From: Baffinella frigidus
Lineage: Eukaryota; Cryptophyceae; Cryptomonadales; Baffinellaceae
Length of the DNA stretch: 12,198 bases
Reading direction: 5' to 3'
NCBI GenBank assembly: GCA_026770585.1
Contig: MU646461.1
Location: 327,410 to 339,607, forward strand
Made by a program: the position numbers and the translations under genes. Each line of letters starts with the position of its first letter. Position 1 is the first letter of the stretch. The notes below the pieces were generated by a model. That model was not told the origin of the DNA and searched no databases. It was given only the letters and a program-made list of their open reading frames with translations. Below are positions 5,413 to 11,795 of this stretch, in pieces.

Positions 5413-5612
5413 ACACGGGCCTTGCACCTTACGACTCGTACGAGCCTCCGTATCCTTGGTAGGGTAGCGAGAGGGCAAACGGATCTTTTTAACGTGTCCA
5501 ACTTGTGGGGGCTACGCGTATCCCATTTGGAAGGCTAGCCAGAAATTACCCGATCCGTTTGCCCCCTCGCTATCCGAGCAAGGGTACGAGTCGTAGGGTG
5601 CAAGGCCCGTGT
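5413..5612. repeat. Inverted repeat with ~60-70-bp arms
   Basis: The arm at 5413-5485 (ACACGGGCCTTGCACCTTAC ... GAGGGCAAACGGATC) is inverted at 5552-5612 (GATCCGTTTGCCCCCTCGC ... CCCGTGTT). The left arm carries about 11 extra bases (GAGCCTCCGTA). The arms enclose a ~66-bp loop. It looks like another non-autonomous foldback element, nested inside the 4951-6804 inverted pair. Confidence 0.8.
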
Positions 5613-5639
5613 TCTACCAGATCTACCAGTAAATGCAGT

Positions 5640-5760
5640 CAGGATCCGACACGATTTGTCGGATACCAAATCCCAATTCGGATCCTCTTTTTGGGAACAG
5701 TCGGATACCAAATCCAAATCAAATCCAAATCAAATCCCAGATTTCAAATCGGTTCTAACG
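5640..5760. repeat. Short tandem repeats, GTCGGATACCAAATCC and AAATCCAAATC
   Basis: GTCGGATACCAAATCC occurs twice (about 5659 and 5700), and the second copy runs into repeated AAATCCAAATC units. AATTCGGATCC and AGGATCCGA lie nearby as partial inverses. Non-coding. Confidence 0.65.
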
Positions 5761-5778
5761 GTATTCAACGGGTTTTCT

Positions 5779-5802
5779 TAGAGAGAGAGAGAGAAATTGC
5801 GC

Positions 5803-5834
<32 letters not shown>
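5779..5834. repeat. GA microsatellite
   Basis: Two GA runs are separated by AAATTGCGCGC. The purine-rich strand is the plus strand, opposite to the CT tracts at 10235 and 11616. Confidence 0.95.
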
Positions 5835-5837
<3 letters not shown>

Positions 5838-5955
5838 GAAGGATACCGGTAATCCTACTTCGTACGTACGAGGCCCGTATCAGGATACACCCTAATAAAG
5901 TGGAGGCACGCCGTCGTAAGGGCCTTTCAAGGCGTGGCAAGCCACTGGAGGAGGA

Positions 5956-6330
5956 CCTAACAAGCCTCCGGCGGCCCCTGCGGGGAGCTTGCTGCGCGAC
6001 CCGAATCCCGGTCGACCCTGCGGAGGGCTTCCCGGGCATCTGGTCCCTCCCCGATGCGTGAAACGAATTCACATCGGAGGGGGGTCCTAACAAGCCTCCG
6101 GCGGCCCCCGCGGGGGGCTTGCTGCGCTAATCAAGCACGACCCGAATCCCGGTCGACCCCTGCGGGGGGCTTCCCGGGCGTCAGGTCCCTCCCCGATGTG
6201 TAAAACGAATTCACATTGGAGGGGGACCTAACAAGCCTTCGGCGGCCCCTGCGGGGGGCTTGCTGCGCGACCCGAATCGCGGTCAGCCTCCGGCGGCCCC
6301 TCCGGCGGCCCCTGCGGGGGGCTTGGTCCC
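5956..6330 (+). repeat. Three tandem GC-rich repeats of 130-141 bp
   Basis: Units begin CCTAACAAGCCTCCGGCGGC at 5956, 6086 and (with TTC for TCC) 6227. Each carries a GCGGCCCCTGCGGGGGGCTT self-complementary block. The first two also carry a second block, CCTGCGGGGGGCTTCCCGGG, and a ...GTGTAAAACGAATTCACAT segment. The middle unit has an ~11-bp insertion (TAATCAAGCAC). The third is shortened and ends in repeated GCGGCCCCT-type blocks. The block GCCTCCGGCGGCCCCTGCGG recurs in inverse at 7205-7231. The reverse-strand open frames are Arg/Pro-rich by-products of the GC content. Confidence 0.85.
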
Positions 6331-6669
6331 CCTCCACTGGTGTAGTAAATTACCGCTGAAGGTCACAAAACACGCGATATTCAAACTTCATGGGGCCCTT
6401 TAGGGCCTTCTAGGCAACTGCACGGGCGTCAGCATAAATTTCTGTGGTTTCGCAGGCCAACCCTATCCTTCCGTTGAGTTTGTACCTAAAAAGTCCATCT
6501 AAACGTAACCGAAATGCGTGAATATGAATTTCGGAGTGTGTCTTCGCAATGTTGTGTCACGGGCGCGCGCGCATCCGGTTTTGTACCGGATCACGTCCTG
6601 GTTTTGTACCAGAAAAGTCCACTCGACCGGATTTCCGGTCGAGTCTGAGTTGGAAAGGACCTTCCACGA
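6331..6669. other. Non-coding stretch with short hairpins
   Basis: CTCGACCGGATTTCCGGTCGAG near 6625-6646 forms a 10-bp stem with a 2-nt loop, and GGTTTTGTACCGGA/GGTTTTGTACCAGA is a local tandem pair. I see no supported exon. Confidence 0.5.
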
Positions 6670-6804
6670 CACTTATTGACACTTATTGACTTTATTCGAA
6701 AGTGAAATGCACGGCACAGAATTGAGGCGAGCTTAGAAAAATATCCGGGTAATCATCCGGTTGAATCCTAAGGCAAGAAACTGCCACTACCCATATTAGG
6801 GGAG
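6670..6804 (-). repeat. Right arm of the long inverted-repeat pair
   Basis: Inverse partner of 4951-5086, so the pair spans about 1.85 kb. Either this is one non-autonomous element with long terminal inverted repeats that collected other repeats, or two solo copies lie in opposite orientation. No transposase-like protein is visible between the arms and no target duplication was found. Confidence 0.75.
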
Positions 6805-7247
6805 ATTCACCAAGATTTTACCCACCAAAACCCGGTGACGGATCACCGGTCGGTGAGGCAAGCTCCTGATCTCTCCCGTGAAGTACCCACGAGGCCTCCA
6901 CCTCATCCACACACAGTTGCCCCGGGCTGGGCAAAAATGTGTGGACCACTCTCCTTACGGGCCACTCATACCACGCGAGGAGAGCAGAACCCCTCCCCCA
7001 CCTAGGCCCCCACGTTGCGATGTGAGAAAAGGCCCTTCTGTGCAGCCTTGATCGGACAGGTGACGAGAGTCGTGATCCATTTCTTGACCGGAACCAGACG
7101 TTTTCGAACGGTCACGTCCAAGTTCAAACGTTGGAACGGGCAGACGGAGATTTCCGTGATACCATGTCCTAGAGGCTGTCGCGTCCACCCTTTTCGACAA
7201 AAAAAGCCCCCCGCAGGGGCCGCCGGAGGCCTAAACTTCAAGGGCGA
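6805..7247. other. Non-coding stretch between inverted repeats
   Basis: CCGGTGACGGATCACCGG (about 6834-6851) is a small hairpin. From 7205 to 7231 lies the inverse of the GC-rich block of the 5956-6330 repeats. Open frames on both strands (around 7002-7362) overlap each other and the hairpin at 7248; neither shows a domain. Confidence 0.5.
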
Positions 7248-7374
7248 CGCCCGAAAATCTCAACACCACCCCCAAACCCCCTGCGGCGCAAGCGAGGCGA
7301 AGAATCGCCGGGCAGGCGATTCTTCGCCGAGCCAGCCGCAGGGGGTTTGGGGGTGGTGTTGAGATTTTTGGGCG
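7248..7374. repeat. Near-perfect 127-bp hairpin element
   Basis: Outer arms: CGCCC plus 7254-7287 (AAAATCTCAACACCACCCCC ... CTGCGGC) pair exactly with 7335-7368 plus GGGCG. Inner arms: GGCGAAGAATCGCC (7296-7309) pairs exactly with 7315-7328. Nearly the whole segment is self-complementary around a 5-base loop. The very high arm identity means either a recent origin or active maintenance. Type unknown; MITE or structured RNA are both possible. Confidence 0.9.
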
Positions 7375-8178
7375 GAGCGAGCCCAGCCGGCAGGCTTCTC
7401 GCGTGACACGAAATTCACTATGTGGCTTGCCTCTGACTTCAAAAGGGCCCCCAGGCCAGAGCCGTGCTCTTCTTCATCGGTCACGTCCCGACTTCCTGGT
7501 ACAAACTCAACGGCAGTCAGCACTTGCTCGCCTTCTGCAGGATTCTGGGTCACGTGACCGTCAGTGCGCCTGAGGCCCTTGAAAGGCCCAATAAATTGAC
7601 TGAACGGAGTGAAGGCCCTTCTGTGTCACGCGGTCAAACGAAAACGCAACGTTAAGTCTGACGTTGCGTCCCCCTGCAACTAAATGTTACGCCTGTACGT
7701 GAAACAGGGACATATGTGACATACGAAGAGCTTTACGACTCGTATGGTACCAAGGGCGCTGGGAGAGAATTTATTTTTTCAATTTATCGATGACACGGCC
7801 AGCGTGACCACATTCGAAGACCTCCTGCGGGGGGTTTGGTTGTGTCACGCGGTCAAACGAACACGCGACGGAAAGCTGACGTTGCGTCCCCCGTTACGCC
7901 TGGATGTGAGATTTTAAAACTAGTAAAACTCAATTTAGCGAGTCGTGTCCCTAAATACACGTCCAGTCCTTTGTCCTTTATGAGCCATTTATGCGATTAT
8001 GAGCCATCTATGCGTCCACGTCTTTTTTAAGCCAGGCAGCTGTGAGAAGAAATGGGAAGTTGCAGCTGAATATTTCCTCTTGGTTGCAGGGGGCGCGCAG
8101 GGGGCCGCGCTGCAACTGGAAATTCAGAAACGTTTTCCCGAGAGCTGAAGCAGGGGCAGCATCTTGAAACTTCGCGAC
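7375..8178. other. Mostly unexplained stretch with a direct repeat
   Basis: A direct repeat of about 60-75 bp occurs at 7623-7696 and 7842-7902: TGTGTCACGCGGTCAAACGA, then ACGTTGCGTCCCC and GTTACGCCTG. In the first copy ACGCAACGT/ACGTTGCGT forms a 9-bp stem. A related fragment is at 4396. TATGAGCCAT occurs twice at about 7979-8007. I see no supported exon before 8179. Confidence 0.6.
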
Positions 8179-8259
8179 ATGGCAGAAACTAGGACCGGTT
8201 CGGACAGCTGGCTGGAGGCGTCGGCCCTGCGCCGCGTCGAGGAGAAGGAGAGGCTCGAG
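8179..8259 (+). CDS. Exon of an unrecognised protein (possible N-terminus)
   Basis: ATG at 8179 opens MAETRTGSDSWLEASALR, which continues RVEEKERLE to a GTGAGG donor. The frame is also open for a few codons upstream, so this may be an internal exon rather than the first. The end is charged and helix-like (RRVEEKERLE). The following exons in the same phase are at 8547 and 8857. No family is recognised. Confidence 0.5.
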
Positions 8260-8546
8260 GTGAGGACCCTCCACGGTGCGGGCTGCTGCCCCCGGGCACT
8301 AACGCATTGGGTTGGGTTTCGCTGGGGTTGGGTAAAACATTGGGTTTCGCTGGGCAGGATTCGCTAAAGCATCGGGTTTCGCTGGGCAGGATTCGAAGGT
8401 CATGGAGCGCCAGCGGCGCGCTGGCCCCGGGCACTAACGCATTGGGTTTGGCTGGGGGGTCTTGGGCTGTACGAGTGGATGCGGGGGCAGCTGGAGAGAG
8501 GGGTCGCAGAGCAGCACGCTCACCTTGAGACTGGTTGGGTGCGCAG
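8260..8546 (+). other. Predicted intron with internal duplications
   Basis: GTGAGG ... GGTGCGCAG boundaries. Inside, GGGTTTCGCTGGGCAGGATTCG is repeated with diverged spacers, and CCCCGGGCACTAACGCATTGGG occurs twice (about 8289 and 8423). CACTAAC in that unit is a good branch-point-like motif. At 8391-8421 the intron contains a copy of the next exon's beginning, including its CAG acceptor. Confidence 0.55.
8391..8421 (+). pseudogene. Partial copy of the start of the DSKAMERQRR exon
   Basis: CAG then GATTCGAAGGTCATGGAGCG..., one base different from 8547-8577, reading DSKVMERQRR. It then runs into a copy of intron sequence (CCCCGGGCACTAACG). It could act as a decoy acceptor. Confidence 0.65.
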
Positions 8547-8674
8547 GATTCGAAGGCCATGGAGCGCCAGCGGCGCGGGAGCTTGAGCACGACATGGGAA
8601 ACTTCATCCACGGCGATCCGCGAATATTATCGGCAGGCATCACCCCCCTATTGAAGCACCAGCCTTCAGTGAAT
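8547..8674 (+). CDS. Exon (DSKAMERQRR ... LLKHQPSVN) with a phase conflict
   Basis: Acceptor GCGCAG and donor GTGAGT bound 128 nt. From the acceptor the phase-0 frame reads DSKAMERQRR, continuing the charged helix of the preceding exon. The downstream open frame that reaches the donor reads ELEHDMGNFIHGDPRILSAG and continues ITPLLKHQPSVN, but it is offset. Two extra bases at CGGCGC-GG-GAG would account for this, so the copy may carry a small frameshift, or the true acceptor differs. The second frame joins in phase 0 to 8857. Confidence 0.5.
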
Positions 8675-8856
8675 GTGAGTCCGACCATGTTCTGATACAC
8701 GCCCCAGAGAGATTGATAATTTATTGCCAAACCACCAGCGTCAGCGCCGCACATGCTACGCATTGTGCCACTTACTGTACCCCGTGTCGGCCGCTCATAC
8801 GAGCATTTTCCGGATGGATTCTAACTCCACCTCCTACATACACGCCCCACGCTCAG
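8675..8856 (+). other. Predicted intron carrying the 132-bp inserted element
   Basis: A 182-nt interval from GTGAGT to GCTCAG. Nearly all of it is the inserted element with its two flanking 11-mers; without the insert about 39 nt would remain, too short for most introns. The insertion may therefore have created or greatly lengthened this intron. Exons on both sides join in phase 0. Confidence 0.6.
8695..8848. mobile_element. 132-bp interspersed element with 11-bp direct flanks, copy 2
   Basis: Core 8706-8837, about 97% identical to 4539-4670 (four differences seen). The direct repeat ATACACGCCCC flanks it at 8695-8705 and 8838-8848. The target duplication is 11 bp in both copies, with different sequences (copy 1: ACACGAGCTGG). 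This copy lies within a predicted intron. Confidence 0.9.
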
Positions 8857-8921
8857 GTTGACGCCACCGAGCTCTCGAAGCACATCAAGGCGCGCTTCGT
8901 CGTGTGGGACGCTGACAGCAG
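8857..8921 (+). CDS. Exon VDATELSKHIKARFVVWDAD..., broken by an element downstream
   Basis: After GCTCAG the frame reads VDATELSKHIKARFVVWDAD then SR, in phase with the previous exon. A weak donor (GTTTTATC) follows at 8922; otherwise the frame runs FYLR and enters the foldback element at 8933, meeting TAA within its terminus. The gene may be truncated here by the insertion, or the exon simply ends at 8921. Function unknown. Confidence 0.5.
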
Positions 8922-8932
8922 GTTTTATCTTC

Positions 8933-9038
8933 GTATCCCTTAAGTGACCAACGGACGAATAATCGCCCGTGGAAGCCCTAGGCAGGTCCTAGGGCCCTAC
9001 GGTAGGGCGTATGCGCCTACTGGTCACTTAAGGGATAC
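8933..9038. mobile_element. 106-bp foldback element, GTATCCCTTAAG ends, copy 2
   Basis: GTATCCCTTAAGTGACCA and TGGTCACTTAAGGGATAC are perfect 18-bp inverted ends. Same length as 3973-4078, but cleaner termini. It contains CCCTACGGTAGGG at 8995-9007. It lies 11 bp beyond the exon at 8857-8921. Confidence 0.9.
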
Positions 9039-9114
9039 ATTGTATACTCGGTGATATGACTCTGGGTAGGTGACTCTCCAGAGCATCTTTCTGCTCTCGC
9101 GTGTCGCCTCCCAG

Positions 9115-9244
9115 AGAAACCTATTTTTCTTTCGTTTGATTCCAACGAAAATTACTACACGAACGCTTTAATATTACTAGTAAGAACGAATTGTGTAGTA
9201 ATTTTCACTGCCATCAAATGAATGAAAAATAGGTTTCCCCGGAT
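9115..9244. mobile_element. Foldback element family F, complete copy
   Basis: GAAACCTATTTTTC (9116-9129) is inverted at about 9224-9237. The inner arms CCAACGAAAATTACTACACG and TTGTGTAGTAATTTTCACTG pair around CTTTAATATTACTAGTAAG. It shares the outer TTTCCCCGGAT with the 2386-2518 and 718-803 copies. No coding content. Confidence 0.85.
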
Positions 9245-9258
9245 AAGGTTAGCTCATA

Positions 9259-9417
9259 AAACTCCTGGAAAGTTCGGTAGTTTCTCCTACGGCATTGCCT
9301 AGGACCTCCTACCGTAGGCCAAAATCCTAGGATATTTTGGTCGTAGGAGCCCTACGGCCTACGGTAGGTAGGTCCTACCTAAATCCGTAGGGAAACTACC
9401 GAACTTTCCAGGAGTTT
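9259..9417. mobile_element. 159-bp foldback element with 26-bp perfect inverted ends
   Basis: AAACTCCTGGAAAGTTCGGT... (9259-9284) is perfectly inverted at 9392-9417. TCATA outside the left end and TATGA outside the right end extend the symmetry imperfectly. The interior is dominated by CCTACCGTAGG-type palindromes (9308-9318, 9358-9368) and TCCTAGGA. Confidence 0.9.
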
Positions 9418-9423
9418 CCCTAT

Positions 9424-9557
9424 GAAGGTCTCTTCCTCCAGACCCTCTAGTTCTTTGGCCACCCGCCCGGACACTGGAACGTAGAGCGTTTTTCGCATCT
9501 GTCGGCCACCCACCGATATGAAATTATGAACAAGGGCTCCAATTCCGGCCACCTTTG
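9424..9557 (-). CDS. Coding fragment of an unrecognised protein, minus strand
   Basis: On the minus strand the sequence reads VAGIGALVHNFISVGGRQMR, then KTLYVPVSGRVAKELEGLEE and ETFIG, after a possible AAAG acceptor. The frame then enters the foldback element at 9259-9417. The first 22 or so residues are duplicated in inverse on the plus strand at 9610-9678. The composition looks like real globular protein. No start, stop or family is recognised; it may be a captured exon. Confidence 0.5.
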
Positions 9558-9678
9558 GCATTTTTATCACAAAATAAAACTCTAAAACTTCAGAATCACG
9601 TCAAAAGTTGCCGGAATTGGAGCCCTTGTTCATAATTTCATATCGGTGGGTGGCCGACAGATGCGAAAACCGCTCTAC
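9481..9678. repeat. Long hairpin: 69-bp arms with one mismatch, made of coding sequence
   Basis: 9481-9549 and 9610-9678 are inverse copies with a single difference (GCGT/GCGG) around a 60-nt spacer. Both arms encode VAGIGALVHNFISVGGRQMR, on opposite strands. A transcript across it would form a long double-stranded RNA against the parent coding sequence. The right-arm copy diverges immediately after RKPLYP, while the minus-strand copy continues as protein-like sequence. Confidence 0.9.
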
Positions 9679-9772
9679 CCTGCACGCTGGCCCTGCGTTT
9701 GTTGACGCACGAATCCCTCGACAGAAGCTCGCTGAGGGGGGTTCGCTGAAAGCTGAAACCCTCGACCTTCGA

Positions 9773-9800
9773 GAGGCCAGGCTGCGATGGGCCACCGCCC
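9773..9800 (+). pseudogene. Fragment of the EF-hand exon, cut by tandem repeats
   Basis: GAGGCCAGGCTGCGATGGGC followed by CACCGCCCCT matches GAGGCCATGTCTGCGATGGGC... of the EF-hand exon (about 10123-10152) with one base missing. The six 24-bp repeats begin directly after it. Beyond them, CCCCTCACGAGGAGGACC weakly resembles the exon's next segment (CCCCTCTGCGGAGGAGG), as if the repeats sit inside a decayed exon copy. Confidence 0.6.
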
Positions 9801-9944
9801 CTACCGTAGGGTCCTACGGATGGCCTACCGTAGGGTCCTACGGATGGCCTACCGTAGGGTCCTACGGATGGCCTGCCGTAGGGTCCTACGGATCGCCTAC
9901 CGTAGGGTCCTACAGAGGGCCTACCGTAGGGTCCTACGGATGCC
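9801..9944 (+). repeat. Six 24-bp tandem repeats with CTACCGTAGG palindrome
   Basis: The unit CTACCGTAGGGTCCTACGGATGGC-type occurs at 9801, 9825, 9849, 9873, 9897 and 9921. The first three are identical, and the fourth to sixth carry one to three changes each. Each unit contains the palindrome CCTACCGTAGG and its half-inverse TCCTACGG. Because 24 is a multiple of three, open frames pass through and give artificial 8-residue protein repeats; I do not take them as genes. Confidence 0.95.
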
Positions 9945-10092
9945 CCCTCACGAGGAGGACCCGACGGCGTGCAAACCTTGGCGGCTTATTCACGCTGGCG
10001 GGCTTGTACCGGGCGTCGCACGATTCCCGGCGACACCCGGCACGCATCGGGGGGTGGCCGAACGATGAATAACCCCTTACCGTGGCGCGCAG

Positions 10093-10234
10093 CGGCGCGC
10101 TGGACAAGCGCGAGCTGACGGAGGCCATGTCTGCGATGGGCCACCGCCCCTCTGCGGAGGAGGTCGACAAACTCTTCGCTGAGTTTGACAAGGACGGGAG
10201 CGGGACTGTGGAATGCGACGAGTTTGAGCACATG
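10093..10234 (+). CDS. EF-hand exon (calmodulin/centrin-like calcium-binding)
   Basis: After GGCGCGCAG the exon encodes GALDKRELTEAMSAMGHRPS, then AEEVDKLFAEF, the complete loop DKDGSGTVECDE, and FEHM, ending before GTCTCT. The loop has D1, D3, S5, G6 and E12, so it should bind Ca2+. The start completes the end of a previous EF-hand loop (positions 6-12, GALDKRE), placing the upstream intron inside that loop. The pair fits calmodulin-type EF-hand proteins; the specific member is unclear. The preceding exon is not identified. A long CT tract directly follows the 3' end, and whether it is intronic is inferred. Confidence 0.75.
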
Positions 10235-10289
10235 GTCTCTCTCTCTCTCCCTCTCGCTCTCTCTCTGTCTGTCTGTCTCTCCCTTTCTT

Positions 10290-10333
<44 letters not shown>

Positions 10334-10365
10334 TCTCTCTCTCTTTCTCTTTTCGCTCTCTCTCG

Positions 10366-10401
<36 letters not shown>

Positions 10402-10569
10402 CTCTCTCTCCCTCTCTTCCCCCCCCTCTCTCGCTCTCTCTCTCTCTCGCTCGCTCTCTCTCTCTCTCTCGCTCTTTCTCTCTCACACACACCACGCCAA
10501 CCTCCTTGTCTCTCTCTCACACACACCACGCCAACCTCCCTCTTTCTCTCACACACACACCACGCCAAC

Positions 10570-10600
<31 letters not shown>

Positions 10601-10602
10601 GT
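10235..10602 (+). repeat. CT/CA-rich compound microsatellite
   Basis: About 370 bp of (CT)n with CGCG and (CA)n interruptions. Near 10486, 10517 and 10551 the phrase CACACACACCACGCCAACCTC is repeated (about 31-34 bp apart). It begins at the GT after the EF-hand exon, so it is probably intron and could serve as a very long pyrimidine tract. The long Ser/Leu/Arg open frames here are artefacts of the dinucleotide repeat. Confidence 0.9.
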
Positions 10603-10716
10603 GCGGAACTCGGGTCCCTGCACCCCCTCGCTCCTCTCACAGCACCCTTTACCCCAGTCTTCTCAGTTCCTCTGCACCGGAAGCTTCGATGCGCGAAACA
10701 AAGCAGGGCCATCCTT

Positions 10717-10910
10717 TGGTGCTTTGGTGCTTTTATTTACACTCACATCGAAGGCCACAGCCCACCTCACTCTTGAGGAGTTGGGAGTAATCTACGGGTG
10801 AGTTCCCCGACTCTGGTGCTTTGGTGCTTTTATTTACACTCACATCGAAGGCCACAGCCCACCTCACTCTTGAGGAGTTGGGAGTAATCTACGGGTGAGT
10901 TCCCCGATCC
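10717..10910. repeat. 97-bp tandem duplication
   Basis: Copies at 10717-10813 and 10814-10910 appear identical except for the last few bases (GACTC/GATCC). A third copy of about 87 bp is at 11935-12023 with one difference. On the minus strand each copy reads SPVDYSQLLKSEVGCGLRCE, CK, then a stop TAA that overlaps AATAAA. It could be the 3' end of a captured gene, or a non-coding repeat; the copies are too similar to show codon constraint. Confidence 0.9.
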
Positions 10911-10911
10911 A

Positions 10912-11104
10912 TCCTGCAGGATACCACTAGTCCCTGGAGGTGGCTCAAACAGTGCTCTGCAACGTTTTCGAATTTCCTTGCCAGCCCCCCCGATCTGGGG
11001 GGTCTGTCTTAACTTTTCACCGATTTTCGGTACACAATCGTCTTTCGGGATTGATGTTCCAGCGCACTATTTCAGCCACCTCCAAGGGCTAGTGGTCCTG
11101 CAGG
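10912..11104. mobile_element. 193-bp foldback element, TCCTGCAGGA ends
   Basis: Arms 10912-10954 (TCCTGCAGGATACCACTAGT ... ACAGTGC) and 11063-11104 (GCACTATTTCAGCCACCTCC ... CCTGCAGGA) are inverse with a few mismatches. The interior includes CCCCCCCGATCTGGGGGG. No coding region or clear target duplication. Confidence 0.85.
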
Positions 11105-11299
11105 ACAAGTTCCAGAGTCCACCTATGGCGGGGACTCAACCCCCCCAAAGAACCCAAAAGAGCACCCCCCCCACCGTGCTCCCGTCGCCCTGTTGAACGA
11201 AGAGAAGAAGAAGAAGATTCCACCCTTTTTAGCCTTTTCCCGGTACAATCTTGACCACGCCCCCCCCCAAGATTCCGGGGGTCAAAGGATCGTAGTCTC
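11105..11299. other. Non-coding stretch related to the 11481-11560 region
   Basis: The order AACCCAAAAGAGCACCCC...CACCGTGCTCCCGTCGCC at about 11150-11192 resembles ACCCAACGGAATAGCACCC...CACCATGCTCTCGGCGCC at 11524-11565, and GCTCCCGTCGCCCTGTTGAACG resembles GCTCTCGTCGCTCTGTTGAACG at 11440-11461. These are decayed duplicates of one unit. Confidence 0.5.
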
Positions 11300-11436
11300 A
11301 TCTCCACAAACGTATTAACTATTTGCTTTTGGCGCAACGAAATTTACTACACAAATACTCTACTATTACTTGTGTAAGCAAATCGTGTAGTAATTTTCGT
11401 TGCCAGAAAGCAATTAATTAATACTTCTGTGGAGAT
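11300..11436. mobile_element. Foldback element family F, variant with ATCTCCACA ends
   Basis: Outer ends ATCTCCACA/TGTGGAGAT, then TATTAACTATTTGCTTT inverse to AAAGCAATTAATTAATA, then the family core GCAACGAAATTTACTACAC inverse to GTGTAGTAATTTTCGTTGCC. The core matches the other F copies but the outermost arm does not (there GGGGAAACC). Both outer arms agree with each other, so a matching pair seems to have been exchanged or co-evolved. Confidence 0.85.
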
Positions 11437-11480
11437 TAGTGCTCTCGTCGCTCTGTTGAACGCACGAGTCTTACTCTCTC

Positions 11481-11629
11481 GGCGCCCGGGGTGCATGCAT
11501 GGCGGCCTTGAAAACCCGCTAGGACCCAACGGAATAGCACCCTCCTCCCCACCATGCTCTCGGCGCCCTTGCTCAAGACCCAGCCTTGATGGGGGTGCAT
11601 ACATGGCGGTTCTTGAGGCTCTCTCTCTC

Positions 11630-11660
<31 letters not shown>

Positions 11661-11689
11661 TCTCTGTCCGTCTCTCTCTCTCTCGCTCG

Positions 11690-11726
<37 letters not shown>

Positions 11727-11776
11727 GGCGCCCTTGCTCAAGACCCAGCCTCGATGGGGGTGCATACATGGCGGCC
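11481..11776. repeat. Duplicated GGCGCCCTTGCTCAAG unit flanking a CT microsatellite
   Basis: GGCGCCCTTGCTCAAGACCCAGCC then TGATGGGGGTGCATACATGGCGG occurs at about 11561-11609 and 11727-11774 with one difference; a shortened form (GGCGCCCGGGGTGCATGCATGGCGG) is at 11480-11504 and a relative is at 4120-4150. Between the two full copies lies a CT tract (about 11616-11726). Open frames across it are short and repeat-driven. Confidence 0.85.
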
Positions 11777-11795
11777 GTGCTGGTATTATTCAATG

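Noticed and set aside
5043-5462. 139-residue plus-strand open frame
   Set aside because: It crosses an inverted-repeat arm, a hairpin and part of another inverted repeat, and shows no domain or splice context.
5755-6337. Arg/Pro-rich reverse-strand open frames
   Set aside because: They track the GC-rich tandem repeats and the GA tract; stop-free stretches are expected at this composition.
7002-7362. Overlapping open frames on both strands near the 7.2-kb hairpin
   Set aside because: They run into the hairpin and have no family features; one strand is probably a shadow of the other and neither is supported.
9608-10072. Open frame with repeated TVGSYGWP
   Set aside because: The protein repeat is a by-product of 24-bp DNA repeats, and the frame starts in a hairpin arm and conflicts with the EF-hand frame.
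9934-10495. Arg/Glu-rich reverse-strand open frames
   Set aside because: GA-repeat artefacts opposite the CT tract and the EF-hand exon.
10082-10801. Long open frames rich in Ser and Leu after the EF-hand exon
   Set aside because: They are a read-through of a CT/CA microsatellite; beyond HM there is only dinucleotide-derived sequence, and a GT donor lies exactly at the domain's end.
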